From: Helicobacter heilmannii
Lineage (GTDB): Bacteria; Campylobacterota; Campylobacteria; Campylobacterales; Helicobacteraceae
Length of the DNA: 64,000 bases
NCBI RefSeq assembly: GCF_001283065.1
Contig: NZ_CDMK01000001.1
Span: 236,244 to 300,243, forward strand
Direction of reading: 5' to 3'
Each line of letters opens with the position of its first letter. The stretch's first letter is position 1. Of the stretch, positions 18,374 to 26,777 are shown in pieces. A program made the translations under genes and the position numbers. Under the pieces are notes generated by a model. It had not been told where the DNA came from. It made no database searches and worked only from the letters and a program-made list of their open reading frames with translations.

Positions 18374-18651
18374 TGGAACAGGATTTGGAGGTTTTGGAGG
18401 GTGACCCCCTTGCCAAATGGGGAGAAATCCTGCTACACGCTAGTCCCAAGCGTTCTTTGGAAGAATTAGAGCGGTTTTTGGAGTGGCGGGCTTTGGGTAT
18501 GCTCTTTTTGGAACAAGAGGGCTTGGAGGACAAGTTTGAAACCTTGTTAAAACAGCTCAAATTTGACCCTGCTTTGCAAGAAAAAGTACATGCTAGAAAA
18601 ATAGATTTAGCCGTGCAATCCATGACGGCTGTCCTAAGCGGGCATGAGTAG
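18373..18651 (+). CDS. HP0242-like small helical protein
   Basis: A 92-residue helical protein starting at the ATG that overlaps the napA stop. A start nine codons upstream would run into napA and is rejected. Length and position after napA match H. pylori HP0242, whose crystal structure is an intertwined homodimer used as a model for designed knotted proteins. The function is unknown. The sequence is acidic and Leu-rich, with no motif of its own. It overlaps the next gene by 8 bases. Homology is inferred from size, synteny and helical composition rather than from an alignment. Confidence 0.8.
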   Translation: MEQDLEVLEGDPLAKWGEILLHASPKRSLEELERFLEWRALGMLFLEQEGLEDKFETLLKQLKFDPALQEKVHARKIDLAVQSMTAVLSGHE

Positions 18652-19045
18652 GGGGCTTTGGCTCGTGTTGCTCTTAGCCCCTATGTTGTTTACTAAACCT
18701 TTGGAGCGCACCCTCGCACTTAAAAAAGATGAAACTTTTAGCGGGAAATTGCGCCTAGGTAAGATTAAAAAGCCCTTAAGTTTGCGTTGGACCTTGTTTA
18801 AAGACCACGGGTTGGTGGTGCATTTAAACATCAACCGCTTCCCCTATCAATTCATTTTATATAAAGATTTTCGGCGCAACAGCTTTAGGGCGGACATTTT
18901 CAAAGAGAGCAGTGTGACGCAAGAGAGTAGCAGCAATTACGAACACCCCTATTTTTTAATCACCTTTAAAGACTTCAACGCCCAAGAGGGTACAGCCACG
19001 CTCAAGGTGAAGGCATCCCCAAACTTGACATGGATTGAGCCCTAA
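18644..19045 (+). CDS. Exported protein of unknown function (HP0241-like)
   Basis: A 133-residue protein with an N-terminal signal sequence (MSRGLWLVLLLAPMLFTKP), then a mostly beta-strand region with alternating hydrophobics (LVVHLNINRFPYQFILYKDF). No lipobox and no known catalytic motif. Its start overlaps the previous gene and its stop overlaps the polyprenyl synthase start by one base, so it is translated within the napA-hemC run. The same slot in H. pylori is HP0241, also uncharacterised. Likely periplasmic or membrane-associated. Confidence 0.75.
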   Translation: MSRGLWLVLLLAPMLFTKPLERTLALKKDETFSGKLRLGKIKKPLSLRWTLFKDHGLVVHLNINRFPYQFILYKDFRRNSFRADIFKESSVTQESSSNYEHPYFLITFKDFNAQEGTATLKVKASPNLTWIEP

Positions 19046-19938
19046 TGTTAGAGCGCATACAAGAAAAAATCGGGTTGTATTTAAAGGAAGTGGATAGTCC
19101 ACAGACCCTACACATGGCACAAAGTCTAGGCATGGGCAAAATGCTAAGAAGCCGTTTAATCTTGGCCATCTGCGCCAGGCACCCGCAGCTGGTGGATTTT
19201 TGCGCCATCATAGAAATGATCCAAACCGCCTCTTTGCTCCACGATGATGTCATTGACAACGCCACTACAAGGCGCGGGCACGAGTCGTTAAACCACGCCT
19301 TTGGCAACACTAATGCCATCATGCTTGGTGATATTTTCTACTCCAAAGCCTTTTTGGTTTTAGCTAACTTTGCCAAACCTATCATAGAGGTGGTTGCCCA
19401 AAGCGTGGTGGCCCTCTCTAGGGGTGAAATTAAAGACACCCAAATGGCTGAGGCGTTTAACCCCAGCCAAGATTTTTACATAGACATGGTTGCCGACAAA
19501 AGCGCAGCCCTGATTGCCGCAAGCAGTGGAGGGGCGGCTTTGTTAGCGGGCTTGGACTTTGAGAAGTACACCACCTTTGGGCGTAACTTTGGCATCGCCT
19601 TTCAAATCATTGACGACTTACTCGACATCACCCAGTCTAAAGAGGTGCTGGGCAAGCCCGCCTTCAGCGACTTTAAAGAGGGTAAGAGCACCCTGCCCTA
19701 CATCCTTCTGCACCAATGCCTAAGCCCTGTAGAGCAGGGTATTTTAAAGGGGTATTTTAAAAGTCCCAAAGAAGAGGCAAGGCTGTGGTGCAGCGAAAAA
19801 TTTAAAGAACATAATATCATCCAAGCCACACTTCAAGAAGCCAAAGGCTACACCCAAAAAGCCCTAGAGGCGATTAGGGGCGAGAACAACCAAGCCCTGG
19901 AGGCGATGGCTTTACGGGTTTTAGAAAGACAATTTTAG
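19045..19938 (+). CDS. ispB: Polyprenyl diphosphate synthase
   Basis: A trans-prenyltransferase that makes the long isoprenoid chain for menaquinone. The 297-residue product contains both Asp-rich motifs, LLHDDVIDNA (first, DDxxD) and FQIIDDLLDIT (second), plus the GKMLRSRL and STLPYILL segments. The residues before the first motif (IEMIQTASLLHDD) suggest a long-chain (octaprenyl-like) product, but length cannot be fixed by eye. The equivalent in H. pylori is HP0240. Co-directional with hemA 10 bases downstream. Confidence 0.9.
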   Translation: MLERIQEKIGLYLKEVDSPQTLHMAQSLGMGKMLRSRLILAICARHPQLVDFCAIIEMIQTASLLHDDVIDNATTRRGHESLNHAFGNTNAIMLGDIFYSKAFLVLANFAKPIIEVVAQSVVALSRGEIKDTQMAEAFNPSQDFYIDMVADKSAALIAASSGGAALLAGLDFEKYTTFGRNFGIAFQIIDDLLDITQSKEVLGKPAFSDFKEGKSTLPYILLHQCLSPVEQGILKGYFKSPKEEARLWCSEKFKEHNIIQATLQEAKGYTQKALEAIRGENNQALEAMALRVLERQF

Positions 19939-19947
19939 GGGGCTAGA

Positions 19948-21249
19948 GTGGATTCGTATTACAGCGTTCTCAGTTTCACGCACAAACGGCTATCCATTGA
20001 GTTGCGCGAGCAGTTAGCCTTTAAGGACAACGCCACCCTGTTGCGCTTTTTGCAAGATTTGAAGCACCGCTACCCCAGCTTAAAAGAAATCATCGGGCTT
20101 TGCACCTGTAACCGGGTGGAGTTTTATTGTTACGGCACGCTGGAGAGCACTGCACTTTTAGAGGCACTCACGCACGCCAAGAGCCTACCTCTAGCCCTCT
20201 TGCAAGAAAAGAGCATGCACTATACCCATACGGAGGCGGTGTATCACAGCTTTAGCGTGGCGAGCAGTTTAGATAGCCTCGTGGTGGGCGAAACACAAAT
20301 CACGGGGCAGCTCAAAGAGGCGTATAAGGCGTGTTTTGAGGCAAAACTCTGCGGCAAGCATTTAAGCCGCTTGGTGCATTTTGCCTTTAAATGTGCGGGG
20401 CGGGTAAGGAGCGTTACGGCCATCTCTTCGCAAGTTGTGTCCATCGCGTCTATGGCGGTTAAGCAGGCTTTAGAGGTGCTAGAGAGTGAAAATCTACCCA
20501 AAAAGGCGGTGGTGGTGGGTGTGGGGCAAATGGGGCAACTTGTGTGTAAGCACCTGCTTTCTAAAGGCTTTGAAGTGCTTTTATGTAACCGCCATTTAGA
20601 AAATGTCCAAAATTTTATAACCACCTTAAACGAGCCCAACATCCACATGGATAGCCTAGAGAATTTAAAGGAACACATCAATAGCCACCCCTTTTGTTTT
20701 AGTGCAACCCACTCCCCAAACCCCTTAATCACCCCCGACATGCTAGAACAAACTCCCTTTAGGCGCTTTTGGTTTGATTTGGCCGTACCAAGAGATATAC
20801 AAGACCCCAGAGACCCGAACATTTGGCTTTATAGCGTGGACGACTTGAAAGGAGTCATCACCGACAATTTAGAAAAACGGCAAAAGGACACTAACAAAGC
20901 GCACGCCCTCATCGCCGAGGAGGTAGCGCAATTCTTTGCGTGGCTGCAGACCTTGGAGCTAGACCCGCTCATCAAGGGGCTTAGAGAACAGGCCAAACAA
21001 GCTTCTCTAAGAGAGCTGAATAAAGCGGTGAAAAAGGGCTACATCCCCCAAGAGCTGCAAGACAATGTCGCCAAAATCCTGCACAACGCCTTCAACACCT
21101 TTTTACACCAACCCACCGCCACTTTAAAGAAAAACGCCCACAAGGAAGAGGGCGACATGCTAGGCGAGGCACTAAAAACCCTTTTTAGCCTAGGGGGCGA
21201 CCCGCTGTTCTTAAACGCTTATCGTTGCGAACACTCCAAAGGACTTTAA
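19948..21249 (+). CDS. hemA: Glutamyl-tRNA reductase
   Basis: Reduces glutamyl-tRNA to glutamate semialdehyde, the first step of haem synthesis in bacteria using the C5 route. The start is GTG at 19948 after AGGGGG. The catalytic cysteine is in [10 protein letters not shown] (Cys54), the substrate part in [12 protein letters not shown], and NADPH binding in [13 protein letters not shown]-terminal dimerisation helix completes the 433 residues. Its stop overlaps the proS start (TAATG). With hemC 2 kb downstream it places two haem genes in one run. Confidence 0.97.
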   Translation: MDSYYSVLSFTHKRLSIELREQLAFKDNATLLRFLQDLKHRYPSLKEIIGLCTCNRVEFYCYGTLESTALLEALTHAKSLPLALLQEKSMHYTHTEAVYHSFSVASSLDSLVVGETQITGQLKEAYKACFEAKLCGKHLSRLVHFAFKCAGRVRSVTAISSQVVSIASMAVKQALEVLESENLPKKAVVVGVGQMGQLVCKHLLSKGFEVLLCNRHLENVQNFITTLNEPNIHMDSLENLKEHINSHPFCFSATHSPNPLITPDMLEQTPFRRFWFDLAVPRDIQDPRDPNIWLYSVDDLKGVITDNLEKRQKDTNKAHALIAEEVAQFFAWLQTLELDPLIKGLREQAKQASLRELNKAVKKGYIPQELQDNVAKILHNAFNTFLHQPTATLKKNAHKEEGDMLGEALKTLFSLGGDPLFLNAYRCEHSKGL

Positions 21250-22973
21250 TGCGTTACTCCAAACTCTTTGTGCCCACTTTAAAAGAACCCCCCAGGGACG
21301 CAGTGCTCAAAAGCCACCAATTTTTAGTGCAAGCCGGCTACATCCAACAAATAGGCAGCGGAGTGTATAGCTTTTTGCCCTTGGGGCAGAGAGTGTTGCA
21401 AAAAATTATCAAGATTATAGATGAAGTCATGCAAGCGCATGGGGCGCAAAGCTGTTTGTTTAACTTGGTAACCCCGGCTGTTTTATGGCAAGAGAGCGGG
21501 CGTTTTAGCAAATATGGCAAGGAGCTTTTGGCCTTTAAAGATCGCAAGGACAACGATTTTGTGCTCGGCCCTACACACGAGGAAGTGGCGGTTGCCATCG
21601 CCAAAGCCCACATCAAAAGCTATAAACAACTCCCCCTGCACCTTTACCAAATCCACACCAAATTTAGAGATGAGATCCGTCCCCGCTTTGGGCTCATGCG
21701 CGCTAGAGAGTTTATTATGAAGGACGGCTACAGTTTCCACGCTAACAGTGCCGACTTGGATAGAGAGTTTACCAACATGCAAGAGGCGTACAGCGAGATT
21801 TTTAGGCGGCTAGGGCTTAGAGTGCGCTCGGTAGAGGCGGACAGCGGGGCGATTGGGGGCAATAAGAGCAAAGAGTTTGTGCTACTAGCCCCCTGTGGAG
21901 AGGACACTTTAGTGGCCTGCGTAAATTGCACCTATGTAGCTAATGTGGAGGTGGCTAAAAGGGCTAAGAGGAAGGAGCCGGACAATGTCCCCAAGGCCAC
22001 CTTTGCCAAGTTCCCCACCCCAAACACCCCCAACATTGAGGCACTGAGCGCGTATTTAAAAGTTGAGCCCTTTTTTATTTTAAAGGCCGTGGTAAAAAAA
22101 GTTTCCTTAGAAAATAACGAGAGCCAACTTGCCGTGTTTTTCGTGCGTGGCGATGACAGCCTAGAGGAAACCAAAGCCATAAACGCCTGCAAAAGCCAAG
22201 TGCCTGCCTTGAGTTTAGAGGACATAGAGGAAGGAGAGTTGCAAAAATACGGGCTCTTTGCCGGTTACATCGGGCCCTATGGGCTTAAACACCTTGTGCC
22301 AAATGCTTTAGTGTTCTTTGACACGGACTTGTATGAGGCGGATAGTTTGGTGTGCGGGGCTAATGAAGAGGGGATGCATTTTGTGGGTGTGGATTTATCC
22401 ACCTTCAGCGGACTCGATTATAAAGACATCGCCACGGCCAAATCAGGGCAGGCATGCGCTCTGTGTGGCGGAGTGCTCGAACACCACAAGAGCATAGAGG
22501 TGGGGCATATTTTTAAACTCGGGGACAAATACTCTAAAAGTTTGGGGGCGCAGTTTTTAGACCAAGAGGGGCGGGCGGGTTGCTTTGAAATGGGTTGCTA
22601 TGGGATCGGGGTGAGTCGCCTGCTCGCCGCTATTTTGGAGCAAAATGCTGATGAAAAGGGCTGTGTGTGGAGCGAGGCTGTCGCCCCCTTTAAGGTGGTG
22701 TTGATTGTGGCGAACACGAAAGACAGCACACTAAATACCCTAGGCGAGGAGTTATACACCGCCCTTTTAGATGCCCATGTCGAAGTGCTCTTAGACGATA
22801 GGGCTGAACGCTTTGGGGCAAAAATGGCGGATTTTGAGCTGATTGGTTGTACTTATGCGCTCATTGTGGGCAACAAGGCCAAAGAGGGGGTGTTTGAACT
22901 TGTAAAAAGACAAGGTTTGAGCAAGCTTGAGATGACAAAACAAGATGTCCTAGACTTCTTTAAAGGCGTGTAG
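21249..22973 (+). CDS. proS: Prolyl-tRNA synthetase, bacterial type
   Basis: Class II synthetase charging tRNA-Pro. The frame is open from 21225, but the ATG at 21249 overlaps the hemA stop and starts the family homology [13 protein letters not shown]. The product is 574 residues, close to the E. coli length, with motif 2 ([20 protein letters not shown]) and motif 3 ([13 protein letters not shown]). Between them is an inserted YbaK-like editing domain (about residues 225-380, [16 protein letters not shown]). The C-terminal anticodon-binding domain follows. Translationally coupled on both sides. Confidence 0.97.
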   Translation: MRYSKLFVPTLKEPPRDAVLKSHQFLVQAGYIQQIGSGVYSFLPLGQRVLQKIIKIIDEVMQAHGAQSCLFNLVTPAVLWQESGRFSKYGKELLAFKDRKDNDFVLGPTHEEVAVAIAKAHIKSYKQLPLHLYQIHTKFRDEIRPRFGLMRAREFIMKDGYSFHANSADLDREFTNMQEAYSEIFRRLGLRVRSVEADSGAIGGNKSKEFVLLAPCGEDTLVACVNCTYVANVEVAKRAKRKEPDNVPKATFAKFPTPNTPNIEALSAYLKVEPFFILKAVVKKVSLENNESQLAVFFVRGDDSLEETKAINACKSQVPALSLEDIEEGELQKYGLFAGYIGPYGLKHLVPNALVFFDTDLYEADSLVCGANEEGMHFVGVDLSTFSGLDYKDIATAKSGQACALCGGVLEHHKSIEVGHIFKLGDKYSKSLGAQFLDQEGRAGCFEMGCYGIGVSRLLAAILEQNADEKGCVWSEAVAPFKVVLIVANTKDSTLNTLGEELYTALLDAHVEVLLDDRAERFGAKMADFELIGCTYALIVGNKAKEGVFELVKRQGLSKLEMTKQDVLDFFKGV

Positions 22974-23350
22974 TGCCCTTTGTATTCCTGCTTGGACTTG
23001 GTTACTTGGCCTTTGAAATTTATTTAGTGGTGCAGGTGGTGGACCGCTTTGGGGTTTTCGCCTTTTTGTTTGAAGTAGCGGCAAGTGCTCTCTTGGGGGG
23101 CATGGTGCTCTTAAGAAGCCCGTTTCATAACCTAAGCGAGCTTGTTAATGAGCGGTTAAACCCCTTATCGTGGGCACAGGGGATGTTTTTGCGCTCTGTG
23201 GGCGGGGTGTTGCTACTCTTACCCGGGGTGCTGTGCGACATTTTCGGCTTGCTCTTGCTCTTGGTGGCGAGTGTGCGCAAGAAAGAGTCCTTGCAAGACC
23301 CCAATGAACCCGAAATCATAGATGTGGAAGTGAGCGATAAGAAGAAATGA
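22973..23350 (+). CDS. FxsA-family membrane protein
   Basis: A 125-residue protein beginning at GTG 22973, which overlaps the proS stop (TAGTG). It has about three transmembrane segments and the FxsA features FEIYLVVQVVDRFG, the ALLGG turn and the glycine/leucine-rich stretch LLLLPGVLCDIFGLLLL. A charged C-terminal tail rich in Glu and Lys follows. FxsA overexpression in E. coli relieves F-plasmid exclusion of phage T7, and its normal role is unknown. It overlaps hemC by 4 bases. Confidence 0.85.
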   Translation: MPFVFLLGLGYLAFEIYLVVQVVDRFGVFAFLFEVAASALLGGMVLLRSPFHNLSELVNERLNPLSWAQGMFLRSVGGVLLLLPGVLCDIFGLLLLLVASVRKKESLQDPNEPEIIDVEVSDKKK

Positions 23351-24258
23351 AGGAATTGGTGATCGGCAGTCGGGGTAGCCAGTTAGCCCTGTGGCAAGCC
23401 CGCCACATACAAACACAATTAGACAATTTGGGTTTAAAAAGCCGCATTGAGGTTGTCAAAACCAAGGGGGATAAAATCTTAGATGTCCCCCTAGCCAAAA
23501 TCGGGGGCAAGGGGCTTTTCACCAAAGAGCTTGAAGAGCTCTTATTGGTGGGGGCACTGGATTTAGCCGTGCATTCACTTAAAGATGTCCCTGTTGATTT
23601 GACCCCCCCTTTAGCCCTAGCCTGTGTGAGCAAAAGAGCGGATTCTAGAGATTGCTTTTTAAGTGTGCATTACCCCTCTTTGGAGGATTTGCCCCTAGGC
23701 GCAAAGGTGGGCACGACTTCCCTGCGCCGCTGCATGCAACTCAAACGCCTGCGCCCCGATTTAGACACCTTGAGCCTTAGGGGCAATATCCAAACCCGCT
23801 TACAACGCCTGCAAGAGGGGGCGTTTGATGCGATCATTCTAGCCTATGCGGGGGTGGAGCGGCTGCAAATCCAGATGCCCTACTGTGTACCCTTAAGCTT
23901 TAAACAAATGCTCCCGTGCATGGGGCAGGGAGCACTGGGCGTAGAAATGTGTAGCGACCATCCGCTCTTTGCCACCATCACACAATTAAATGACCCGAGG
24001 AGCGCGTTTTTATGCGGGCTGGAGAGGATTTTTATTACTAAACTCAATGGGGGTTGTCAAGTGCCACTGGGTGTGCATGCATCCTTGAAGGGGGATGTGC
24101 TAGACATGCGCGCTGTTGTGGGGGATGTGGATGCAAGCCATGTTGTGGAGGAGCGGGTGAGCGGGCATGTACAAGAGGCGGATGAACTCTTGCAGCTGCT
24201 CTTAGAGTGCTTTATAGAAAAGGGCGCGCTGGAGATTTTAGAGCGCATCAGCCTTTAG
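23347..24258 (+). CDS. hemC: Porphobilinogen deaminase
   Basis: Polymerises four porphobilinogens to hydroxymethylbilane in haem synthesis. The 303-residue product shows the start IGSRGSQLALWQA, the catalytic-Asp region HSLKDVPVDL, the arginine region LRRCMQLKRL and SLRGNIQTRL, and the cofactor cysteine in LNGGCQVPLG. It is the last gene of the napA run and meets ktrA tail to tail, overlapping by 11 bases. Confidence 0.96.
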   Translation: MKELVIGSRGSQLALWQARHIQTQLDNLGLKSRIEVVKTKGDKILDVPLAKIGGKGLFTKELEELLLVGALDLAVHSLKDVPVDLTPPLALACVSKRADSRDCFLSVHYPSLEDLPLGAKVGTTSLRRCMQLKRLRPDLDTLSLRGNIQTRLQRLQEGAFDAIILAYAGVERLQIQMPYCVPLSFKQMLPCMGQGALGVEMCSDHPLFATITQLNDPRSAFLCGLERIFITKLNGGCQVPLGVHASLKGDVLDMRAVVGDVDASHVVEERVSGHVQEADELLQLLLECFIEKGALEILERISL

Positions 24259-24907
24259 GCTTATTGGCTAAGAAGATATCCACTTCCTTAGCCATGCCCA
24301 TTAAAAGCAAAATGTCCCCCTCGACTAGGAGCGTGCCCATAGAGATTTGGTAATCCCACTGCGCCCCGTGTTTTAGAGCTACCACCTTTAAATCCGCCTT
24401 AAAGATATCTAAGAAATCTTGCAACGACCTTTGGGCGTGTTCGGAGGTGATGAGAAAACGTACAAGGCGCATATGCGTGGTGATCTCTATGATGTCTAGA
24501 TGAGTGTTGAGGCTAAGTCCGCGTACAAGCCGTTTAGCCGCATCTCTTTCGGGGTAAATCACCCGATCCGTGCCGATTTTTGAGAGGATTTTGCCATGGA
24601 TGAGTGTAGAGGCCTTGGCGATGACCTCCTTAACCCCGCTCTCTTTGAGTGCCATCACAGTTAAAATGGAAGCCTCTACACTTTGCCCGATGCTCACAAT
24701 CGCGATGTCCACTTCGCTGATGCCTGTTTCTTTAAGGGCTATGCTGTCGGTGGTGTCTAAAATAAATAAATTATCGCATAGGCTTTTAAAGAGCTTCACC
24801 CGTTCCTCATTGACATCGACGGCAATGATCTGCTCCCCATTGTCAATCAAACCTCGTGCGACATGTGCCCCAAATTTACCTAAACCTAAAACCGCGTACA
24901 TTTTCAT
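24248..24907 (-). CDS. ktrA: KtrA-like potassium-uptake regulatory subunit
   Basis: A cytosolic ring-forming RCK protein that gates the membrane subunit in response to nucleotides. The 219-residue product has an N-terminal Rossmann domain (VLGLGKFGAHVARGL, then AVDVNEERV) and a C-terminal RCK-C domain. Its length of one RCK unit separates it from the double-length TrkA. It overlaps the membrane subunit by 4 bases (ATGA), so the pair is co-translated. Na+-dependent K+ uptake is the family role. Confidence 0.9.
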   Translation of the reverse strand: MKMYAVLGLGKFGAHVARGLIDNGEQIIAVDVNEERVKLFKSLCDNLFILDTTDSIALKETGISEVDIAIVSIGQSVEASILTVMALKESGVKEVIAKASTLIHGKILSKIGTDRVIYPERDAAKRLVRGLSLNTHLDIIEITTHMRLVRFLITSEHAQRSLQDFLDIFKADLKVVALKHGAQWDYQISMGTLLVEGDILLLMGMAKEVDIFLANKPKG

Positions 24908-26229
24908 AAAACCACCTCTTCTTCAGGGTAGTGCACATGGCGCGTCTTGCTCTTGCCCACCAAAGCCAAACTAAAGACCAGCACCCCCACCCGCCCCATG
25001 AACATTAAAAGCATTAAATACAACTTGCCAAAGCTACTAAACTTTGCCACCAAAGAGAGATCACCCCCATTGCCTGTGCTCACGCCTACCGTGCCGAATG
25101 CCGAACAAATCTCAAAGAACAAATGCAAGAAGAATTTATTTTGGTGGTCTTCAGTCGCGCTTAAAAGCATGGCAGAAATGACAATGTAAAACAAAGCAAC
25201 AATGAAAATCAAAAAGGATTTTTTCACCGTACTTTGGGGGATGGTACGCTTAAAGAGCACGACTTCTTGTCCCTTTAGGGCGTGGTAGGCGTAGGCCAAA
25301 AGGATGGTTAAGGTGGTGATTTTAATCCCCCCCGCTGTGCTGCCCGGTGCCGCGCCAATCACCATCAACAAAGATGAGAAAAACAGGCTCTCATCGTGCA
25401 AATTTGTCATGTCTATAGTGTTAAAGCCCGCTGTGCGTAAATTGACTGAGAGAAAAAACGCTGCCATCACTTTGGCCCATGTACTCAAACTCCCTATGCT
25501 CTTAGGGTTGTCCCATTCAAAGAGCAACACCACCGCCACGCCAAGGACCAAACAACCCAATGTCGCCCACAGCACAATACGCGTGTGCACACTTAAGCGG
25601 GTATTTTTACGGTAGTTAGCACACTCGCTAAGGACTAAAAAACCCAGCCCCCCCAGAATGATGAGGGCACAAACAACAAAGTTGATCGGGGCGTTTTGTT
25701 GGTAATCCATCAAATTAGAGGCAAAAATGCTAAAGCCGGCGTTGTTAAAGGCAGAAATGGAGTGAAACAGCCCCGCCCAAAGGGCTTGTTTGAAGGGCAA
25801 GCGCATAGCAAAACACGCGCTTAAAAGCAGTACTCCAACGCCTTCAATCGCTAGAGTGAAAAGCAGGATTTGTTTGAGGTATAAAAGCACACCCTGCATG
25901 CTAGGGTAATCTAGCGACTCTTTAAGCATCAAACGCCCCTGAAAGTCCATTTTCTTACCCAGGAGCAAGAACAACAAGCCCGCCAGCCCCATGTAGCCAA
26001 ATCCACCAGCCTGTATGAGCCCTAAAAGCACCGCTTGCCCATAGTGGGTAAAATCCGTTGCCGGGTTTGCCGTGATGAGACCGGTTAGACACACCGCGGA
26101 GGTGGCGGTGAAAAACAAGTCCAAAAAGGCGATGGGCTTGGTGTGCATGGGGCCTAAATCCAGCACAAGTGCCCCTACGAGAGCTAAAAGTGCATAGCTA
26201 CCCACGATCATACCAAAGACTTTACGCAA
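24904..26229 (-). CDS. ktrB: KtrB/TrkH-family potassium transporter
   Basis: The membrane pore subunit, 441 residues with about eight to ten transmembrane segments. It is built on the four-repeat M1-P-M2 fold of K+ channels. P-loop-like stretches are ATSAVCLTGLI, HSISAFNNAGFS, SVNLRTAGFNTID and FGTVGVSTGNG, each with the conserved glycine of the single-residue selectivity filter. The minus-strand promoter has TATAAT at 26277-26282. It is upstream of and overlaps ktrA. The start is ATG at 26229. Confidence 0.92.
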   Translation of the reverse strand: MRKVFGMIVGSYALLALVGALVLDLGPMHTKPIAFLDLFFTATSAVCLTGLITANPATDFTHYGQAVLLGLIQAGGFGYMGLAGLLFLLLGKKMDFQGRLMLKESLDYPSMQGVLLYLKQILLFTLAIEGVGVLLLSACFAMRLPFKQALWAGLFHSISAFNNAGFSIFASNLMDYQQNAPINFVVCALIILGGLGFLVLSECANYRKNTRLSVHTRIVLWATLGCLVLGVAVVLLFEWDNPKSIGSLSTWAKVMAAFFLSVNLRTAGFNTIDMTNLHDESLFFSSLLMVIGAAPGSTAGGIKITTLTILLAYAYHALKGQEVVLFKRTIPQSTVKKSFLIFIVALFYIVISAMLLSATEDHQNKFFLHLFFEICSAFGTVGVSTGNGGDLSLVAKFSSFGKLYLMLLMFMGRVGVLVFSLALVGKSKTRHVHYPEEEVVL

Positions 26230-26347
26230 GTGCCCACCGCCTATGCTAGCTGTAAAGCTGTAACTAGAAATAAATCATTATAGCACAGTGGGATTGGTTT
26301 GTTGCCATATTACTGTGTAAAATTAATACAAAGTTGATTTTTTATGC

Positions 26348-26512
26348 TAGAATGAGAGCCATTAGACGGCACGGCCTTGAGAGTTGAGCCACCGCTTGAG
26401 TCTCGGGGTTTATCCCTTGGGTTTGGGGGGGCTTGCTGGCGAGCACAAGGCCCGCAAACCCCCATCTGCGCTCACTCTCTGCTTGTCCTAAATCCAACAG
26501 CAAGGAGTTCCT
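26348..26512 (+). promoter_or_regulatory. Promoter and G7-containing leader of the Hop-like genes
   Basis: TAGAAT at 26348-26353, preceded by TATGC, would start an mRNA near 26360 with a leader of about 150 bases. The leader contains a run of seven G (26425-26431). Flanking GGGTTTG and CAAACCC arms could pair and enclose a smaller hairpin. Homopolymeric G runs in H. pylori leaders vary in length and can be targets of the sRNA RepG. A similar use here is inference. Confidence 0.45.
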
Positions 26513-26734
26513 ATGCGCTTACAATCCGTAATATTCTTGCCTTTCCTGATCGCTCCAGTACTTCTAGCTGAGAACAACGGAGTCTATGGGGAAGTGGGGT
26601 TTCAGTACTCCAACATGACAAAGGCATCTAAGGAGGGGCAACAAATGCTCACAACTCCCCTGCAACAAAGAAATCCTTTAAAAGGCATTGTGGCAACAAA
26701 GCCCATCTTGGTACCTCCGCAGCCGAATAAATGA
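26513..26734 (+). CDS. Short or truncated Hop-like outer membrane protein
   Basis: A 73-residue ORF starting at an ATG after AAGGAG. It has a signal peptide (MRLQSVIFLPFLIAPVLLA), then the Hop-type mature start ENNGVYGEVGFQYSN. The rest is polar and Pro-rich and ends at a stop without any beta-barrel. It looks like the head of a Hop protein whose body was lost by deletion, or a short exported peptide translated before the large outer membrane gene 43 bases downstream. The signal and ribosome site appear functional, so expression is plausible. Confidence 0.5.
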   Translation: MRLQSVIFLPFLIAPVLLAENNGVYGEVGFQYSNMTKASKEGQQMLTTPLQQRNPLKGIVATKPILVPPQPNK

Positions 26735-26777
26735 CCCGCTTTATATGTGGCACATGATCCAACGAAGGTAAGGGGAT

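Noticed and set aside
23125..23319. Antisense ORFs opposite the FxsA gene and hemC
   Set aside because: Shadows of strong forward genes; no start signals or composition of their own.
26425..26431. G7 run as a phase-variable coding switch
   Set aside because: It lies in the leader, not in a reading frame; it is kept as a possible leader-level switch only.
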